DNA from: Alligator mississippiensis
Lineage: Eukaryota; Chordata; Crocodylia; Alligatoridae
Assembly: GCF_030867095.1 (NCBI RefSeq)
Contig: NC_081829.1
Coordinates: forward strand, 89,179,261 to 89,243,260
Length of the DNA stretch: 64,000 nucleotides
Direction: 5' to 3'
The translations under genes and the position numbers were made by a program. Under the pieces are notes generated by a model. The model searched no databases. It was not told the origin of the DNA and saw nothing but the letters and a program-made list of their open reading frames with translations. Shown piece after piece: positions 43,909-56,170 of this stretch; within the stretch, counting starts at the first letter, position 1; each line of letters begins with the position of its first letter.

Positions 43909-45068
43909 TAAGTTGTCTGAAAGGGTAGCTGCACTGCCCATATTTACATTTTACATGTCTCTTGTATCAAATCTCAATTCAATATCCAGTTCATAGGGAA
44001 GGAGTAAACTCTGAAGCCCACTTAGCTTGAGTTATAACCCCTTTATTTTTCAGTAATTCTGTTCACCCCATCAAATATGAATTGGCAAACTAAAGACAAT
44101 CAGTCACATGCAGGTTTTTTAAAACCATTTGTGGTTTGCATAAACGATGAAAAATCAACTTTTAAACGATAAAATATTTCTAAGGCTCCAGTGATTTAGG
44201 TGCTCAAATTCCCCTAACTTTCAACAGAGTTTATGCTTTTCTAAAAAATAGCCCTCCCCCCACCCCATCCCTTCCTCATTTACCCATATACAGTTTCCAG
44301 AGGAAACTGGAACCAGTTCAACAGGAGCCAGACCTGTTGGCATGAGAAGTATGACTGAGCCTCTGAAGTTCCTTCTGCCTTGCTAGTTCCAGGCAGACTT
44401 CATTTGGACCTGCCTGCCACAGAACAACAGTTCTTTTTAAAATTGAAGGAGGAATGTTTTGCAGGTTTTTTTAATTGGCTTATTTTTTGTTGTTAGCAGA
44501 GGCTCTTCACTGCTGGAAATCCTTTTTGGTTTGGGCTTGCTCGTTTCAGTTTGTTCAAACACACGTGGACTGGAATGGTGGGCAAATAGAAATGGGAGTA
44601 GAAAGGAAAAGTGTGCTTAGCCTACATAGCTCCCCTAAACGAGCCTGTGGATGGAGACCTCTGTGCCCTCTCCTCCAACAAGACAGGTTCTTCCTCAGAT
44701 TTGAAGACCAGCTGGAATTCTGCAATCTCCTGACTAGTTGCAACAGGCTTGATAAACCCTTTACCTATCCCTGTTTCCCCAGGACAGTATATTCTGCATG
44801 AAATTCTTTGCCTCGGCTTGCTTAAGAATTAAAGCTATCAGGCCACCGTTTATTTGCTGACCACATTTACACAGCATCGCTGATGAATGTGCAAATTCCC
44901 CTGTAATTCTGAGACATAATGGCAACATAGGACTGGTAGGGCCCTTCAAGGTCATAGTCCAAAGTTTCTTGAATTCACAGGCAACCATTTACCCAAAGAT
45001 AGCTAAACACCACCCACTGCAAGCCTCACGCACAACTGCAAAGCGAACAAACAAAAAACCTTCTGTAA

Positions 45069-45412
45069 CAGTGGTGCTCAACTTTCTGGCCCTGTGGGCT
45101 GGATGAGTGGTGCAAGCCCAGTCTATAGGCCAGATCCCATGAGTGGGGTCAGTCCGTAGGTGCAATCTAGCATGCTGGCCTGGCCCTGCATCCTAGATGC
45201 AGACAGAGAGCAGCTTTGTACCATCTGGTGTGTGGGGCCATGTCATCCGGCCCACAGTGCTCCCCACAGGTCTGGAAATTTTGGCACTATAGGCGAGTAG
45301 TGGCAGTATTAATTGTTACTATTGCCACTGCTCCCCCAGCACCAAATTGCCAGACCTGTGATGAGCCCTGAGGGCTGAAATCAGACTGTTGGCTGGATGT
45401 TGAGCACCACTA
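45069..45412. mobile_element. hAT-type MITE, 344 bp, TSD TTCTGTAA/TCCTATAA
   Basis: The termini CAGTGGTGCTCAAC and GTTGAGCACCACTA are inverted repeats (13 of 14). The flanking octamers agree at 6 of 8, both differences being transitions. Confidence 0.85.
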
Positions 45413-47585
45413 TCCTATAATATGCCACAGGTAAAGAACACCAGAGGTAAGGGAGACTTGTAGGCATGGACAGGAGCACCAATACACCCCCAGCCTTTGA
45501 TGTGGCCAATGTCCAGTGCTGCTGAGGAAGGCTGTGGGAGGGGAACACCCAGAAGACAGTAGCATTCATAAAGAGAAGAAAAGTCTTTTCTGGCCTCTAC
45601 ACATAAGCAGCAAAGCCCTGAAGCTTTTTACATATTCTGCTGCTTCCCTCGTGACTAGAACTTCCTTGCAGAATCAGTCCATCATACCTCTGAAATCTTC
45701 CTAAGTCATTCCTCCAGACTCAGGGAAACTTAAGCACTAGTCATATTTGAAGTTGGTGGAAAAAAGTGGGAAATTGACCCTGGATAGGCACATGAATTTC
45801 TCAAATGATCAGTTAAGTATCATCTTTACTTTTGCCTTCCCCATTTCCTTCCTGTTGATTTCATCATCACTTGGATTGAAAGATGCTTTTGGGTAGGCAT
45901 GCCATCTTTGTGTTGCTTGGCAAAGCAGACATAGCATATAAAAGGCAGTAAGCTCATACCTTTTAAACTACCGTGGGTTTGCTGGTTTGCAGCACAATCT
46001 AAATGTCCATTTCCTTTCTGTTGTGATTATTTTGCAAATATGAACATTAAATTCCCTCCAGAATTGTTTAAATGTATGTAATGGGTCAAACGACTCTGTA
46101 GTATGTAAAATGCATTCTATCGTGTGTACAAACGCATACGCATGTTTAGTACTTAAACATTTCCTCTGCATGGTAACTCTTAGCACCTCACCTTTTTTAA
46201 TTTCCAAGCCTGTTGGCATAGTTCAGTCACTAGATACATGGTGTGTGGGTCAGGAATGTCTTCCAGTCTTCTGAGCAATATACTCCTTCTATTGGACAAG
46301 TTAGGGTCACATAGGGCTATTTGAGAGGTGTAGAATAAAAATACTGGCAACATTGGGGGAGAGATTGGACTCCCTTGCCTGCCCCATTTAAGAGCTAGAA
46401 GGATAATTTCTGCCACCTTGATGGACTGTTTTACACATCTCCTTGGATTTTTAGCTTCCCTTCCCCTTCACTTGCCAATAAAGGGCAATACCAAGGGAAC
46501 TCATTACTGTACCCTTGTCATGTGAAGAAACAGCAGCAACACAGTTTTGCTGCATACCCCTTCTTGTAGCTCTGCTTCCCCCCCGCAAGATCTGCCATCA
46601 GCAGCAGGCATTCATTGGCAGATTTCAGTGCCATCATTTTGGTCTTCTCATTTCTTCATTTAAGACTCCAGTTGACCTTGACCCGGTCTGAATCACTGAC
46701 ACTAACTACCTCCGCTGTCCTCTAAAGGCATATACTGATATTACAAAAACAAGGCACTCAAAAGTTAAGAAGTTTCAGAACTATAATTGTCTATAAAACC
46801 TTGTTATGGGGCTTCTTGTTGCTATGCATCATGATTCAGTCCTTAATTATAGGATCATTGTATACACACCCTGCTTCATCCAGTGCACAAATATACAATG
46901 TTCAGCTATATGGTTTTTTTCCTCTTAGTGTTCAGTGTGTAGCACCAAGCTTTTACTTTAAACTCTGCTCTTAGGATAGAGTAATTTGCTGCTTCTTGGG
47001 TTTTTTTATGGCACTCATCACTTCTGTTATTGGAGTATCTCACAAACTTCAGCTGCTTTAGCTCCCTTATGAAGTGAAAGGCCGGCATTGCCCCAACTTT
47101 ACAAGTGCGGAGCTGAGGCATTGAAAGTAAGTTTGAGAGTAATTTTGGGCTTGCTAATTTTTAAGTTCCTAATTTACAGTGCCTCAGACCTGCCATAGAA
47201 ACTTCAGCAGCTCTGGCCATTGCATGATGCTAGTTAGGTGGGGCTGTTTCTGCTCTGCTGGGCGAGCCGGCAGGACTGTTTCCTCCCAGTGCTGACGCAG
47301 TAGCATCAGCTGTGGATCCAAGCAGATTCCCTGAACCCCATTTGGAACCTGCTGGCCTTGTCCACAGCTGATGTCAGCATCCACCCAGGACTGCTTCCTC
47401 TGTGCCAGGCAGGTGCTGGTATTAGCTATGGATGTGGCCAGAAGGTCCTGGGCAAAGTGGGGATGGGGCATCCTGCAGCTCCAGGTGGGGTAGGGTTTGG
47501 GATATGCTGCAGGGCAGGATGGGGATGATGGGGGGAGTAAAGAGAGAGAGAGAAAAAAGTGTAGTCCTCGAAGACACCAAAATTC

Positions 47586-47624
47586 ATGAAGTGGCCCTCC
47601 AGCCAAAATTATTGCCTACCCCTG
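47586..47624 (+). mobile_element. hAT MITE end (35.6 kb family), possibly a longer copy from about 47180
   Basis: TGAAGTGGCCCTCCAGCC and AAATTATTGCCTACCCCTG match the 3' end of the family. The G/C-rich DNA from about 47190 to 47560, with CAGCTGATGTCAGC-like words, may be the interior of a longer copy, but its 5' tip was not found. Confidence 0.65.
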
Positions 47625-47839
47625 CCTTGGAGGCTTACAAGGGATGGTATCTTCCCTTACCATACAAGGAGGATTGGACCTTTTTGTATCTTCTTCTCCC
47701 TTCCCATCATACTTGGCATATGGTTGAATGGGTTGGGAGAAAAACAAGACAATGGGAATGTGGTCCTGAATCATTCCTAAAGCTTTTCTTTGAAAGTTCT
47801 TTAAAAACCCAATTATTTAGATGCTAAAATTTAGACGCT

Positions 47840-49040
47840 ACCAGGAAACAGCCACAGAAGTATATGGGAAAAAGAAATTGTCAAATAAAGACTGGTTTGA
47901 GGCATACTTGGAAGAGAGCTACCACTTGTTGAAGCCAAGAATACAGCCTATCTGAAACACAACCAGATTCCAACAGAAAGTTTCAAGGCTAAACTGAAGC
48001 ATGCTGGGACATTGGTACAGAAATAGCCAGATTCAGCACAAACCAGTGCTGGACTGACTGACCTATGTCAAGACATACAATTTGCCTCAGACACAGGAAA
48101 CCTGCGAGTTATGTATGATGGCCTGAAGAAAGCCCTTGGCCCAGCTGTCACTAAAGTTTTCCCCCTCAAGTCTCAAGATGGCAAAGTAAAAATCACTGCC
48201 AAGAACAAGCGGATGTCAGACTGGGTCGAATATTACTTAGGGATTTACTCCCATGAAACAGACATTTCAAAAGAGGCACTGGATCAACTTCCAACTCTAG
48301 GTGTACCGGCACAGCTAGACAAAAAGCCTACCCCTGAAGAACTTGGCAAGGCCATAGACTCTCTAACAAGCAGAAAAGCACCAGGGGGAGGTTGGCATCC
48401 CAGCTGAGGTTTTCAAGTGCAGGAAGGCTAACCTGCTACCACATCTTCATCAACTTCTAGTGTGCTGCTGGAAGGAAGATCAAGCACCCCAGGGCATGCG
48501 TGATGCCAACATCATCACTCTCGACAAGAGCAAGGGAGACAACAGTGACTGCAACAAGTATAGGAGCATCTCTCTCCTCAGTGTCACAGGCAAGGCTTTT
48601 CCCAGAGTCATCCTGAAATGCTTGCAGCAACTTGCTGACCACATCTGCCTGGAATCACAGTGTGCATTCAGAGCAGGGAAATCAAAAGTGAACATGATAT
48701 TCTCGTTACTCCTACTTCAAGAAAAATGCAGAGGACAAAATAAGCCACTGTATGTAGTATTTATTGACCTGACGAAAGCCTTTGGCACTATCGGCAGAGC
48801 AGGTTTGTTCAAGGTCCTGGTAAAGATTGCATACCCCGCAACTTTACACGGCAGAATACGCTCCTTCCATGAAAGTATGCAGGCCACAGTTCAGTTTGAT
48901 GAATCAAACTCTGACAGGTTTGAGATGAAAAGCGGAGTGAAGCAGGGTTGTGTTCTGGCACCCACACTCTGGGATCTTTTTCTCCATGCTGCTGCACTAT
49001 GCTTTTGATGGCTTGAAGGAAAGCATATACCTTCACACTA
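47840..49040 (+). mobile_element. LINE fragment, 5' part of RT (same family as 3.5 kb), broken
   Basis: It begins in the linker before the RT (KKKLSNKDWFEAYLEESYHL at about 47865-47925), then MYDGLKKALGP and KAPGG(G) (48111-48400), MRDANIITLDKSKGD, YRSISLLSVTGKAF, ESQCAFRAGKSKVNMIFSLL, VVFIDLTKAF and SGVKQGCVLAPTLWDLF, ending in the next helix at about 49040, just before where YADD would be. There is a frame change near 48400. It is truncated at the 3' side by the foldback element that follows. The two fragments in this window cover complementary halves of the family. Confidence 0.88.
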
Positions 49041-49855
49041 GAGATGCACTGATACGTCGGTCCATATTGTATCGGCACCAATAAAAGGAAATTGACATCG
49101 TCGGCAGTCAGCCTTTTTTGGCTGCTATGACCGAATAATGTCACCAGTTAAATGCCACGTGCATGCACATGGCTGCAGGATGCATGTGGCCAGAGGTGCA
49201 GCCCAGCAGCTTAGAGAGCAGAGTCCAGCTGGTAAGTCTGTGGGGGAGGGCAGGTGCAGAGACGGATCAAGGCCCTTGCATTGAGGGAGGCAGTGGGGCT
49301 GGGGCAGGAGCTGGTGCTGCACAGGCGGGGCAGGGCACAGGACAGAGCCACAGCTCATTCAGAGGGGTGGCTCCTGCCATTGTGCACATCCCAGAGGAAG
49401 CATGGTGGGGCACGTGTCTCCCGGATCTATGGACGGGGTGAGGACAGGCTGCTGCTGCATGCTTGGGGCCAGAAGGTGTGCTGGACTCTTCCTGGCAGGG
49501 GCCTGGGCCCAGGCTGCATTCAGGGTGGTGCTGGGGGGCGGCAGGGGCGGGCTACAGCAAACTTTGGGTTGGCTGTAGCCCCCTTCCCTACCATAACCCC
49601 CTTCCCAGCACTGCTGCAGCCTTGACCCAGGCCCCCTGCTAGGAAGAGGCTAGCTCGACCTCCGGCCTCGAGCGCACAGTAGCAGCCCACCCTTGCCCCA
49701 CAGATCCAGGGGGTATGTGCCCCCCATGCTTCCTCTGGGGGTGCGCACAGCAGTGGACCCACCCCTGTATCTGCCCGAGCAAGCAGCTGCTCCATCCCAC
49801 CCCCCACCCTGTCCTGGCTGTGCAGCCCCAGCCCTCACTGCAGGAATTAGTCAGA
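49041..49855. repeat. GC-rich foldback element with arms of about 280 bp
   Basis: The left edge has a hAT-like tip, CACTAGAGATGCACTGATA, followed by CGTCGGTCC and a TATCGGCACCAAT word. The arms at about 49280-49555 and 49565-49850 are inverted copies: GGAAGCATGGTGGGGCACGT…CCCGGATCTATG and the reverse complement of the right arm GGAAGCATGGGGGGCACATA…CCTGGATCTGTG align over most of their length, meeting at CAAACTTTGGGTTGGCTGTAG. It looks like a foldback transposon with long subterminal repeats. The right tip was not recognised. It sits exactly at the broken end of the LINE fragment. Confidence 0.7.
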
Positions 49856-52234
49856 TCTTTCTATTTTTGCAGCTTTAACTATCTCTTTTTGTGTAATTGG
49901 ATTAATAGTGAGCATTGCTTGGACTCCAGTTTTTCTCTCACATTTCATCTGCATAGTATCCAAAGTATAATAGGGGAACATTTGGGTGGATCTAAGTAGT
50001 GAAAGTGAAAATATGTGTATAACTAATCTGAGTTCGCTAATTCATATCCTGTCACAAACAGTTTGAAAAAATAGGCTGAAGGAGGAGGACAGGCAGTAAA
50101 ACCAAATAGTAAGATGAGTCTTAAAATGTCAACTCGTACTATAACGGATCACTTCTGGAACTCCCAGAAACTTGAAACGAGAGTGTGGTTACATCCATTT
50201 AAATTTTATATTGGCTATGTGGTTTAATTTCACATTTTTGGGGGGAGGGGGTTGGAAGAAGAAAGCTGCTAAGCAATACAATGTGTCAGATTTGGTTGCC
50301 TTTCATGAGAAGAACTGGTAAAAGGAGAGCTGTATCAGCAATAGAATTAGTGTCCTGCTCTCACCCAGTTCTCCCTAAATTGAGACCAGAAATGCAAGTC
50401 TTATGAGAACATGCCTTGCTGAGAGCCTGCAACAGACTAATCAGAAGAGATACTACAGGGTTCCCCCTGTTTCAACCTTCCCCATCTACCACCCCACAGG
50501 ATTGCTCCACAAGGGCTCTTCAGAGTCCAGTAATAATTAATAGCTTTTTCTACTGGGTTTTGATTTTGGTAGAATATAATTTTAAAAGCATATCCTTCAT
50601 AACTGGAAAGTTCTGCATTCTCAAGCATGTTACCATTAACCACCTTTCAAGAGCACATAGTTGCTAAGAATGAATGGAGTTTTGTGAATGTGGCAGAATA
50701 TCAGTTTTGGCTCTGAAATATAACTTATTTTGTGAGGTGCTAACGTCCTTTGTCTTGTTCCCCCTGCACCCACATTCTTGTCTTTCCCCCTGCACCCACA
50801 TTCACACACATACGCACTCTTGCATACAGTTTAGTTGTACTTAAAACATTTCTGTGTGTGCACGCGCGCACACACATTTGTGTGTTAATCTCTTTTTAAA
50901 CATTTCCTTGATCAGAATCCAAAATATGTCAATTGCTCGGTTTACTAATTAACGTAATGTTAAAAGGCAGGTTGGTTGCTGCTCTAGAAAAATAGCAGGG
51001 TCTTGAATTGCTTGGCAGTCTTTTTCCAGAGCTTGACAGTTTAGTGCTCCCAGTCCCAGGGAACCAGTCTTTTTAATTTAAGGTTAAAATTCCGACCTTG
51101 CTCTGTTCTTTCAGGGTGATGATTTTCAGAGTATTGGAAGTTATTTTACATAGTATCTTTTAGATTGGGACCCTAGATGCCATTTTTGTCAGTTCTGTAT
51201 GAATTTGGGGGCAGAACTGTTGCAGAACTTGGGGTCCTGTTGGACATAGTTATCAGCAGCAGCCATGGGGCAAAGAGGAAATGGGATTGAGGGCAGTACC
51301 CATATAGCCCTGCTTGACCTGCTGCCACCCCAGCCCAGGGTCTGAGATGAATTTGACATTTAAGGTGTAGACAACAAAAAGCCAGTACTTGTTGTGAGCA
51401 CGAAGAGTTTGCATCATCCCAAAACGTTCTATCCATCTGCCACCTATTATTGTGCAGCCTACACATCCTGAATGTGTCTCTGCACCGAGGCTGGTGCATT
51501 TCATTTATACTGCAAATTATTCAGTTGAAGAATTTTACTATCTTTTGGGATAAAAGCTTATACATAAAAAATAAGGGGGAGATGTTAACATTTATGTGGA
51601 GAAAAGCCATATCGATGATGGAATACGGGCATCATTAAGTAGAAATAAGTCAGCTATAAAGTGGAATCTTAGCTTAAATGTTGCAGTAATTTTATTTATC
51701 TTGTTGAACCAGGCAAATCAGTAGTGAACTTTTGGCAGTGGGAGGAATGTTTAAATAGTCAAGAGACTAGAAAAAACATTTCTTGTAAACATGCAGTTTA
51801 TCTACTTAAAGATGGGAGTATTGGAAATGCTTTTAAGAAGATACTGAAATTACTGCCCCTGTTTAATAGAATCCTCTGTGCATGTCCTTTCACAGGACCT
51901 GATGAAGTGGTCTCAGGCTCACAAAAATTTATGCACTGTTCATTTAGTATATCTAAATGATTTCTATAGCATTACTTGCATAGATAACTGCATCTCTACC
52001 CTGTCTTCAGTAAAACTGTGGCCACTTTTATTTACTCAGTTCTTCCACTAGAGGGCATAGAAGTCTTTTAAAACTTTCTCTTTTGGTACAAATTAAATTT
52101 AGCACTAGAGAACTGTTGTTACAGTGTATGAAAAAGGTGAATAAGTTTTAAAAAGTTGTTCCTAAAGCATATACTGATATAATTTGACTGTATAAAATTG
52201 TTAAAATACTTGTACTGCTGTTTTTTGTTTTCAG

Positions 52235-52337
52235 ATTACTATTTTTTGGATCCTATGAAAGAGAAACAAATGTTCACTGCACGCTGGAGCTGAGCAATAA
52301 TGTTTGGGAAGAAAAGTCGAGGAGTTCCATAAAAACA
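52235..52337 (+). CDS. PDZD8: PDZD8 coding exon 3
   Basis: Acceptor TTTTGTTTTCAG|A and donor AAAACA|GTAAGT. The 103-nt exon completes the Arg codon (AG+A) and reads LLFFGSYERETNVHCTLEL and NNVWEEKSRSSIKT, ending in phase 0. This matches the mammalian C2-like segment (…FGSYDREANVHCTLEL…) that precedes the PDZ domain. In mammals the next exon encodes the PDZ domain. I did not find it in the remaining 11.6 kb. Confidence 0.97.
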
Positions 52338-52599
52338 GTAAGTTCCATAAAAATGGTACATGGCTAAGCTTCTCTGATACACTCTTCTGAGACTGTAGAG
52401 TTCCTGTTTTAGCTTAAATAGTCAATGGCCACACAGGTGTTCATTTTTTACGGGGAGAATTGCCATTCTCCCAGTAGAAACACGAAGTGTGCAGTTATCC
52501 AAGCTTTTTCTCCCAAATCAAAAATGGCTGCTCTGGCAGGAAAAATTATCGGGGAATAACCAGAGTTCCCTTACAGGAAACTAAACATCTGAACTTTCC

Positions 52600-53600
52600 T
52601 CTGCCTTAACTCTTCCCAGGGACCAAGAGGAGTTGAACCAAGGAAAAGGCACCTTTGTCTTCCTGAGACTGGGGTCTCTGGTCTGCAGAAGGTGGTGGGA
52701 GCAGCTGTCCCCTGCCCCCACCTCCTGTAGACCGGGAGGTGAGAGGAGGAGCGGTTACCTGCTGCTCCCCACTTGCTTCTCACTGTAAAGTTTCAGTACA
52801 GAGTAGGGTCCGGGCATTTTGCCTTAGTGGCAAGATTCCCAAGCCTTGTGGCTGAGACATACCAGGTTGCCTTGCCCAGCTGTGCTCCAGGTCAGCTGGA
52901 TGGCAGGGGGAAGCCGGAGTGGCTGGGACCTGGGTTTTCCCCAAGCCAGACTGCTGGTCCCTCTGGCTTTTAATTGGCTGACCCCTCTGCCCAGCTGAGT
53001 GGCAGGAGGGAAGGGAAGGGCAAAGGGAAGCAGTCAAGAAGCAGCAACTCCTGAGCACAGCAAGAAATGCTCTCTTTCTGGTTTTCCTTTGCTTTTAGCT
53101 GGGCAGTGGGGGCAGCAGCTTGAAAGCTGGAGGGGCTTGGAGTCCAGGTTGGGGAAAGCCTTTGCATGCCTGGTTCTCAGCGCCTCTGGCTTCCCCTTGC
53201 CATGTGGGCTGCCCAGCTGACACTGAGCAGAGTGGGGTGAGTGAGGCTTGCTGCTGCAATTAAATGCCCCAGCTTTGCCCTGTACTGCTGTGGGTCAGCC
53301 TGAAGCAGCACAGGGTGAGGTAGTCTGCTGTGTCTGCTTCTCCACCATGAGAAAATGTCTCCCTTGTGCCAGTCAGCTGATAGGTGGGGTTGGGGAGCAT
53401 TCTCCTGGGGCCGAAACCCTCCTTAGCTGTCTGTATCTGCTGTTGCTTTTCAGCAGCTGCCAACTGTCACTTGACAGCCTGTCCCCTTCCCAGGCAGGGG
53501 ACAGGGCAGACAGTCAATTAATGGGCTCTCCTAAGAGTGAGCATAGCCCAGGGAGCAACCCCCTAGTGCCCCCTGGCTGGAAACCATGCCCGTGAAGCTC
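52600..53600. other. GC-rich block inside intron 3, unidentified
   Basis: An abrupt 1-kb rise in GC, with CAGCTGGATGGCAGG, CCCAGCTGAGTGGCAGG and GCTGGGCAGTGGGGGCAG words repeated in both orientations. It resembles the GC-rich interiors of the hAT/foldback elements at 36.3, 41.2 and 49.2 kb, but clear terminal repeats were not found. Confidence 0.4.
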
Positions 53601-53803
53601 TTCCACCATGGAACTGGAGGAATGTCTGTACAATTCAGTTCCTGGACATTTTTCTACTGGAAGAAATTAACATGTGCAGGAGAAGCAATCAGCTGTATAC
53701 AGGAGAACCAGTTGGGGATTGCTAAGTATCAACTATTTATCCTAAAGGTTAGACTGTGCAAATAACTTGTGTACAATTACTGTAGTTTTGTTTCCATATA
53801 AAT

Positions 53804-54001
53804 TGGTGGTTTTCAAACTTTTCCATGGAACCCTGGGGTTCTGCAGTAGGTTGTCAGGGGTTCTGCAGAGAGATTGGAGGTAATGGCAGTGCTCTGCCTG
53901 CAGGGCCAGGGCCCCTGGACTGTGTGGAGTCTGGCATAGGGGTTGCAAAGCAGAAGTGATGTAAAAGGATTCCAAGTCTTTAGAAAGTTTGAAAACTGCT
54001 A
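53804..54001. mobile_element. hAT-type MITE, about 198 bp
   Basis: The left end is TGGTGGTTTTCAAACTTTT and the right end AAAGTTTGAAAACTGCTA, diverged from the usual CAGTGGTTTTCAAAC. The flanks ATATAAAT / GCATAGAT agree at 5 of 8 with only transitions, consistent with an old insertion. Confidence 0.75.
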
Positions 54002-54024
54002 GCATAGATTAAGTATGCAACAAA

Positions 54025-54358
54025 AGCATGACTTGTGAGAAAAGGTTGAAAGAACTTGGGTTATTTAGTCTGCAGAAGATTTGGAGGGGGGTACAATTTG
54101 GAAAGTCTTCAAATACCCAGGAGCAATGGTCTCAAGATGCATCGGAGAAAATTGAGTTTGGAGATTGGGAGGAACCTTCTGACTATGAAGGTGGTCAAGC
54201 ATTGGAATAGGCTATTTAGAGGAGTTCTGGAATCTCCATCCTTGAAGTTTTCAAGAGCAGTCAGGCGGACACTTTGTTTGCTCAGGGCAGGATCATCCCT
54301 GACTAAGGGGCTAAACTAGATGACCTTGTGAGATCCCTTCCAGCCCCATGATCCTGTA
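54025..54358 (+). mobile_element. Old CR1 LINE 3' end
   Basis: It reads the decayed CR1 C-terminus (GAAAAGGTTGAAAGAACTTG, …TTGGGAGGAACCTTCTGAC) and ends in GGGGCTAAACTAGATGACCT, GTGAGATCCCTTCCAG and CCCCATGATCCTGTAT. This is the tail of an older CR1 subfamily than the copies at 14.8 and 26.6 kb. Confidence 0.85.
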
Positions 54359-55395
54359 TATGGGAAACAGATCATACTGGTGGTTTGCACTAATTTTAGC
54401 CAGACACAGTCCACAAACTATGCTTTTCCCTTCTCTGTGTGGGAGGATCTGGGAGAGTTCCTCAGATAAAAGGTACAGTGTACAAGTCTGTGTATGGGTG
54501 TAGCTTCAGATCCTACTAGCAATGCAAGTTAATTAATCTGAATCAGGATTCTCTTGAACAGTATTGTTTGAATTGAAAGATCTTTAAAAGAAACTTTAAC
54601 AGATCTTTACTATAATGAAGTCATTTAATTGTCTGTTTTGTTTTGGTGGGTTTTTTTGCTGTTGCGTTTTGATCTTTTGTTTTTCCGTCTTTTATTAACT
54701 GTTATGAGCAAAAGCCTTCTCTCAGTATACTGTCATTTAGTACAGGTTATCTGAGCCTCCTAATATACTTCCTATAGCAACCAATATCAGAACTCTCAGT
54801 TAAGTAAATAATACTATACTAGTATATTATGATACTGTAATTTTTTGGGATAAGAATCCAGTCCTGCTAGTACTTCCTCACATGAAAGCAGTCCCAAGCA
54901 ATATTCCCTCATGTCTGCAGGATTGTTGTGCTAGCAATTAAAACTACATTGATTTGTATGTAGAATTGTGTTTAGCATGTGGTGTTGAACAATTATTTAA
55001 TGCATATGTCACAGAACAAACTTATAAGGTGTGAGTAGGAATATTATGCCTGCCTTTTGCTGTTTCATTAATTGCAAAAATTAAAATATTACTGGCATAG
55101 CAGTAGTGTAATCCTGACAGCAGATGGCAGTACAAATAAACTGATGACTAAGGTTGAGATTGGGTCAATAGCATTTAGACCATTAGAAAAATATTTGGGG
55201 CAAGGTTCTTAAAAGTTTAGCTCTTATTTAACTGTATAACACAAAGGGGAAGAAGTACAAAATAATTTGGTAACTTAGGCTGTCAGCTATATAAATGCAT
55301 TTTTGGTATGCTAACTTTTGTGCATTACCAAGCAATGTCCAAATTACCTAAGTGCATCCAGCAAAGCCTTTACTATGCTGTTAGTAAGTGGGTAG

Positions 55396-56170
55396 TGTCA
55401 CAACCCAAAGTTGTGAGTTTTTGTTTGTGTGCGCTTCGGCATCGCTAAATTATGTTCCCGCTAAATTGCAGCTTCCTTTCACGGTGGAGTTCTCTGCTGC
55501 AGAAGAGAACTCCAGTGCAACGGGGAATTTCCTGCCAATTTGTAGCTTTCTTTGCATGGTGCATTTCTTTTGCATCTCAGAAATGCACGGTGCAAAGGAG
55601 TTCCCGCCATTTGTATGAGGATTCGTGCCACATTATTGGCCGATTCTAATATATGCACGCTGTGTGAAGATCTCTAAGCACTGCGGATCCTCACGGACCC
55701 AGCGCATCTCTTAAGCAGGCAACAGAGGTCTAAACATCCTCTGGCCCCTCCCCATTGCCAAGCACAATCCTAGACGTATCCCTTTCCTATATACTCGATT
55801 TTCGAATCCACGGAGATTTAACAACTCCGGGGCCTGAGAACCGAACAGAGCTTACGGAGCTTCGACAACTCCGTGAGAAAGAAATTGCCGAACCCGCGGA
55901 GCCTTAACAACTCCGGGGCCAAAGAACCGAATTTGTTGTAGTCCTCCAATGAGGATTTAAGCGGAGCTGCACCTGGAAACTGTCCAGCCTACACCGCGAC
56001 CATCTTGGGTGTAAGTAAATAATCTTTCAATCAACCGTTACGCCTCTGTGACTAATTCTAGCCCGTGCGTGCCTTGCTGCCGCACGGTCTCCTCCGACCC
56101 CGCGTGCCCGGGCTGCTGGCCACAGCCCGCGTGCGCAAAGACGGGCCCGGCTCGCCCCCTGGCCCGCGCA
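55396..56170 (+). mobile_element. Solo LTR (related to 27.9-28.7 kb), 775 bp, 5-bp TSD GGTAG
   Basis: It begins TGTCACAACCCAAAG and ends CTGGCCCGCGCA, with GGTAG on both sides (55391-55395 and 56171-56175). It shares with the minus-strand LTR the 5' block GTTTGTGTGCGCTTCGGCA, the GCACGGTGCAAAGGAG-type U3 words, CACCGCGACCATCTT and the GCTGCTGGCCACAGCC 3' block. An internal ACAACTCCG repeat is particular to this copy. No internal coding region remains, so it is a solo LTR. A perfect TSD suggests moderate age. Confidence 0.9.

Larger units (their letters stand above)
40112..52234 (+). other. PDZD8: PDZD8 intron 2 (12.1 kb)
   Basis: The donor is GTATGA and the acceptor TTTTGTTTTCAG, phase 2. 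It contains hAT and pogo-type MITEs, a LINE fragment and a GC-rich foldback, listed separately. Unannotated stretches 40112-41157, 41714-42680, 43913-45068, 45413-47580 and 49860-52234 are AT-rich with nothing I could support, apart from a CA/CG-rich alternating purine-pyrimidine run at about 50845-50885. Confidence 0.93.

Noticed and set aside
50845-50885. CA/CG-rich alternating tract as a Z-DNA or regulatory element
   Set aside because: It is a short imperfect microsatellite, similar to 62664-62708. Sequence alone does not support more.
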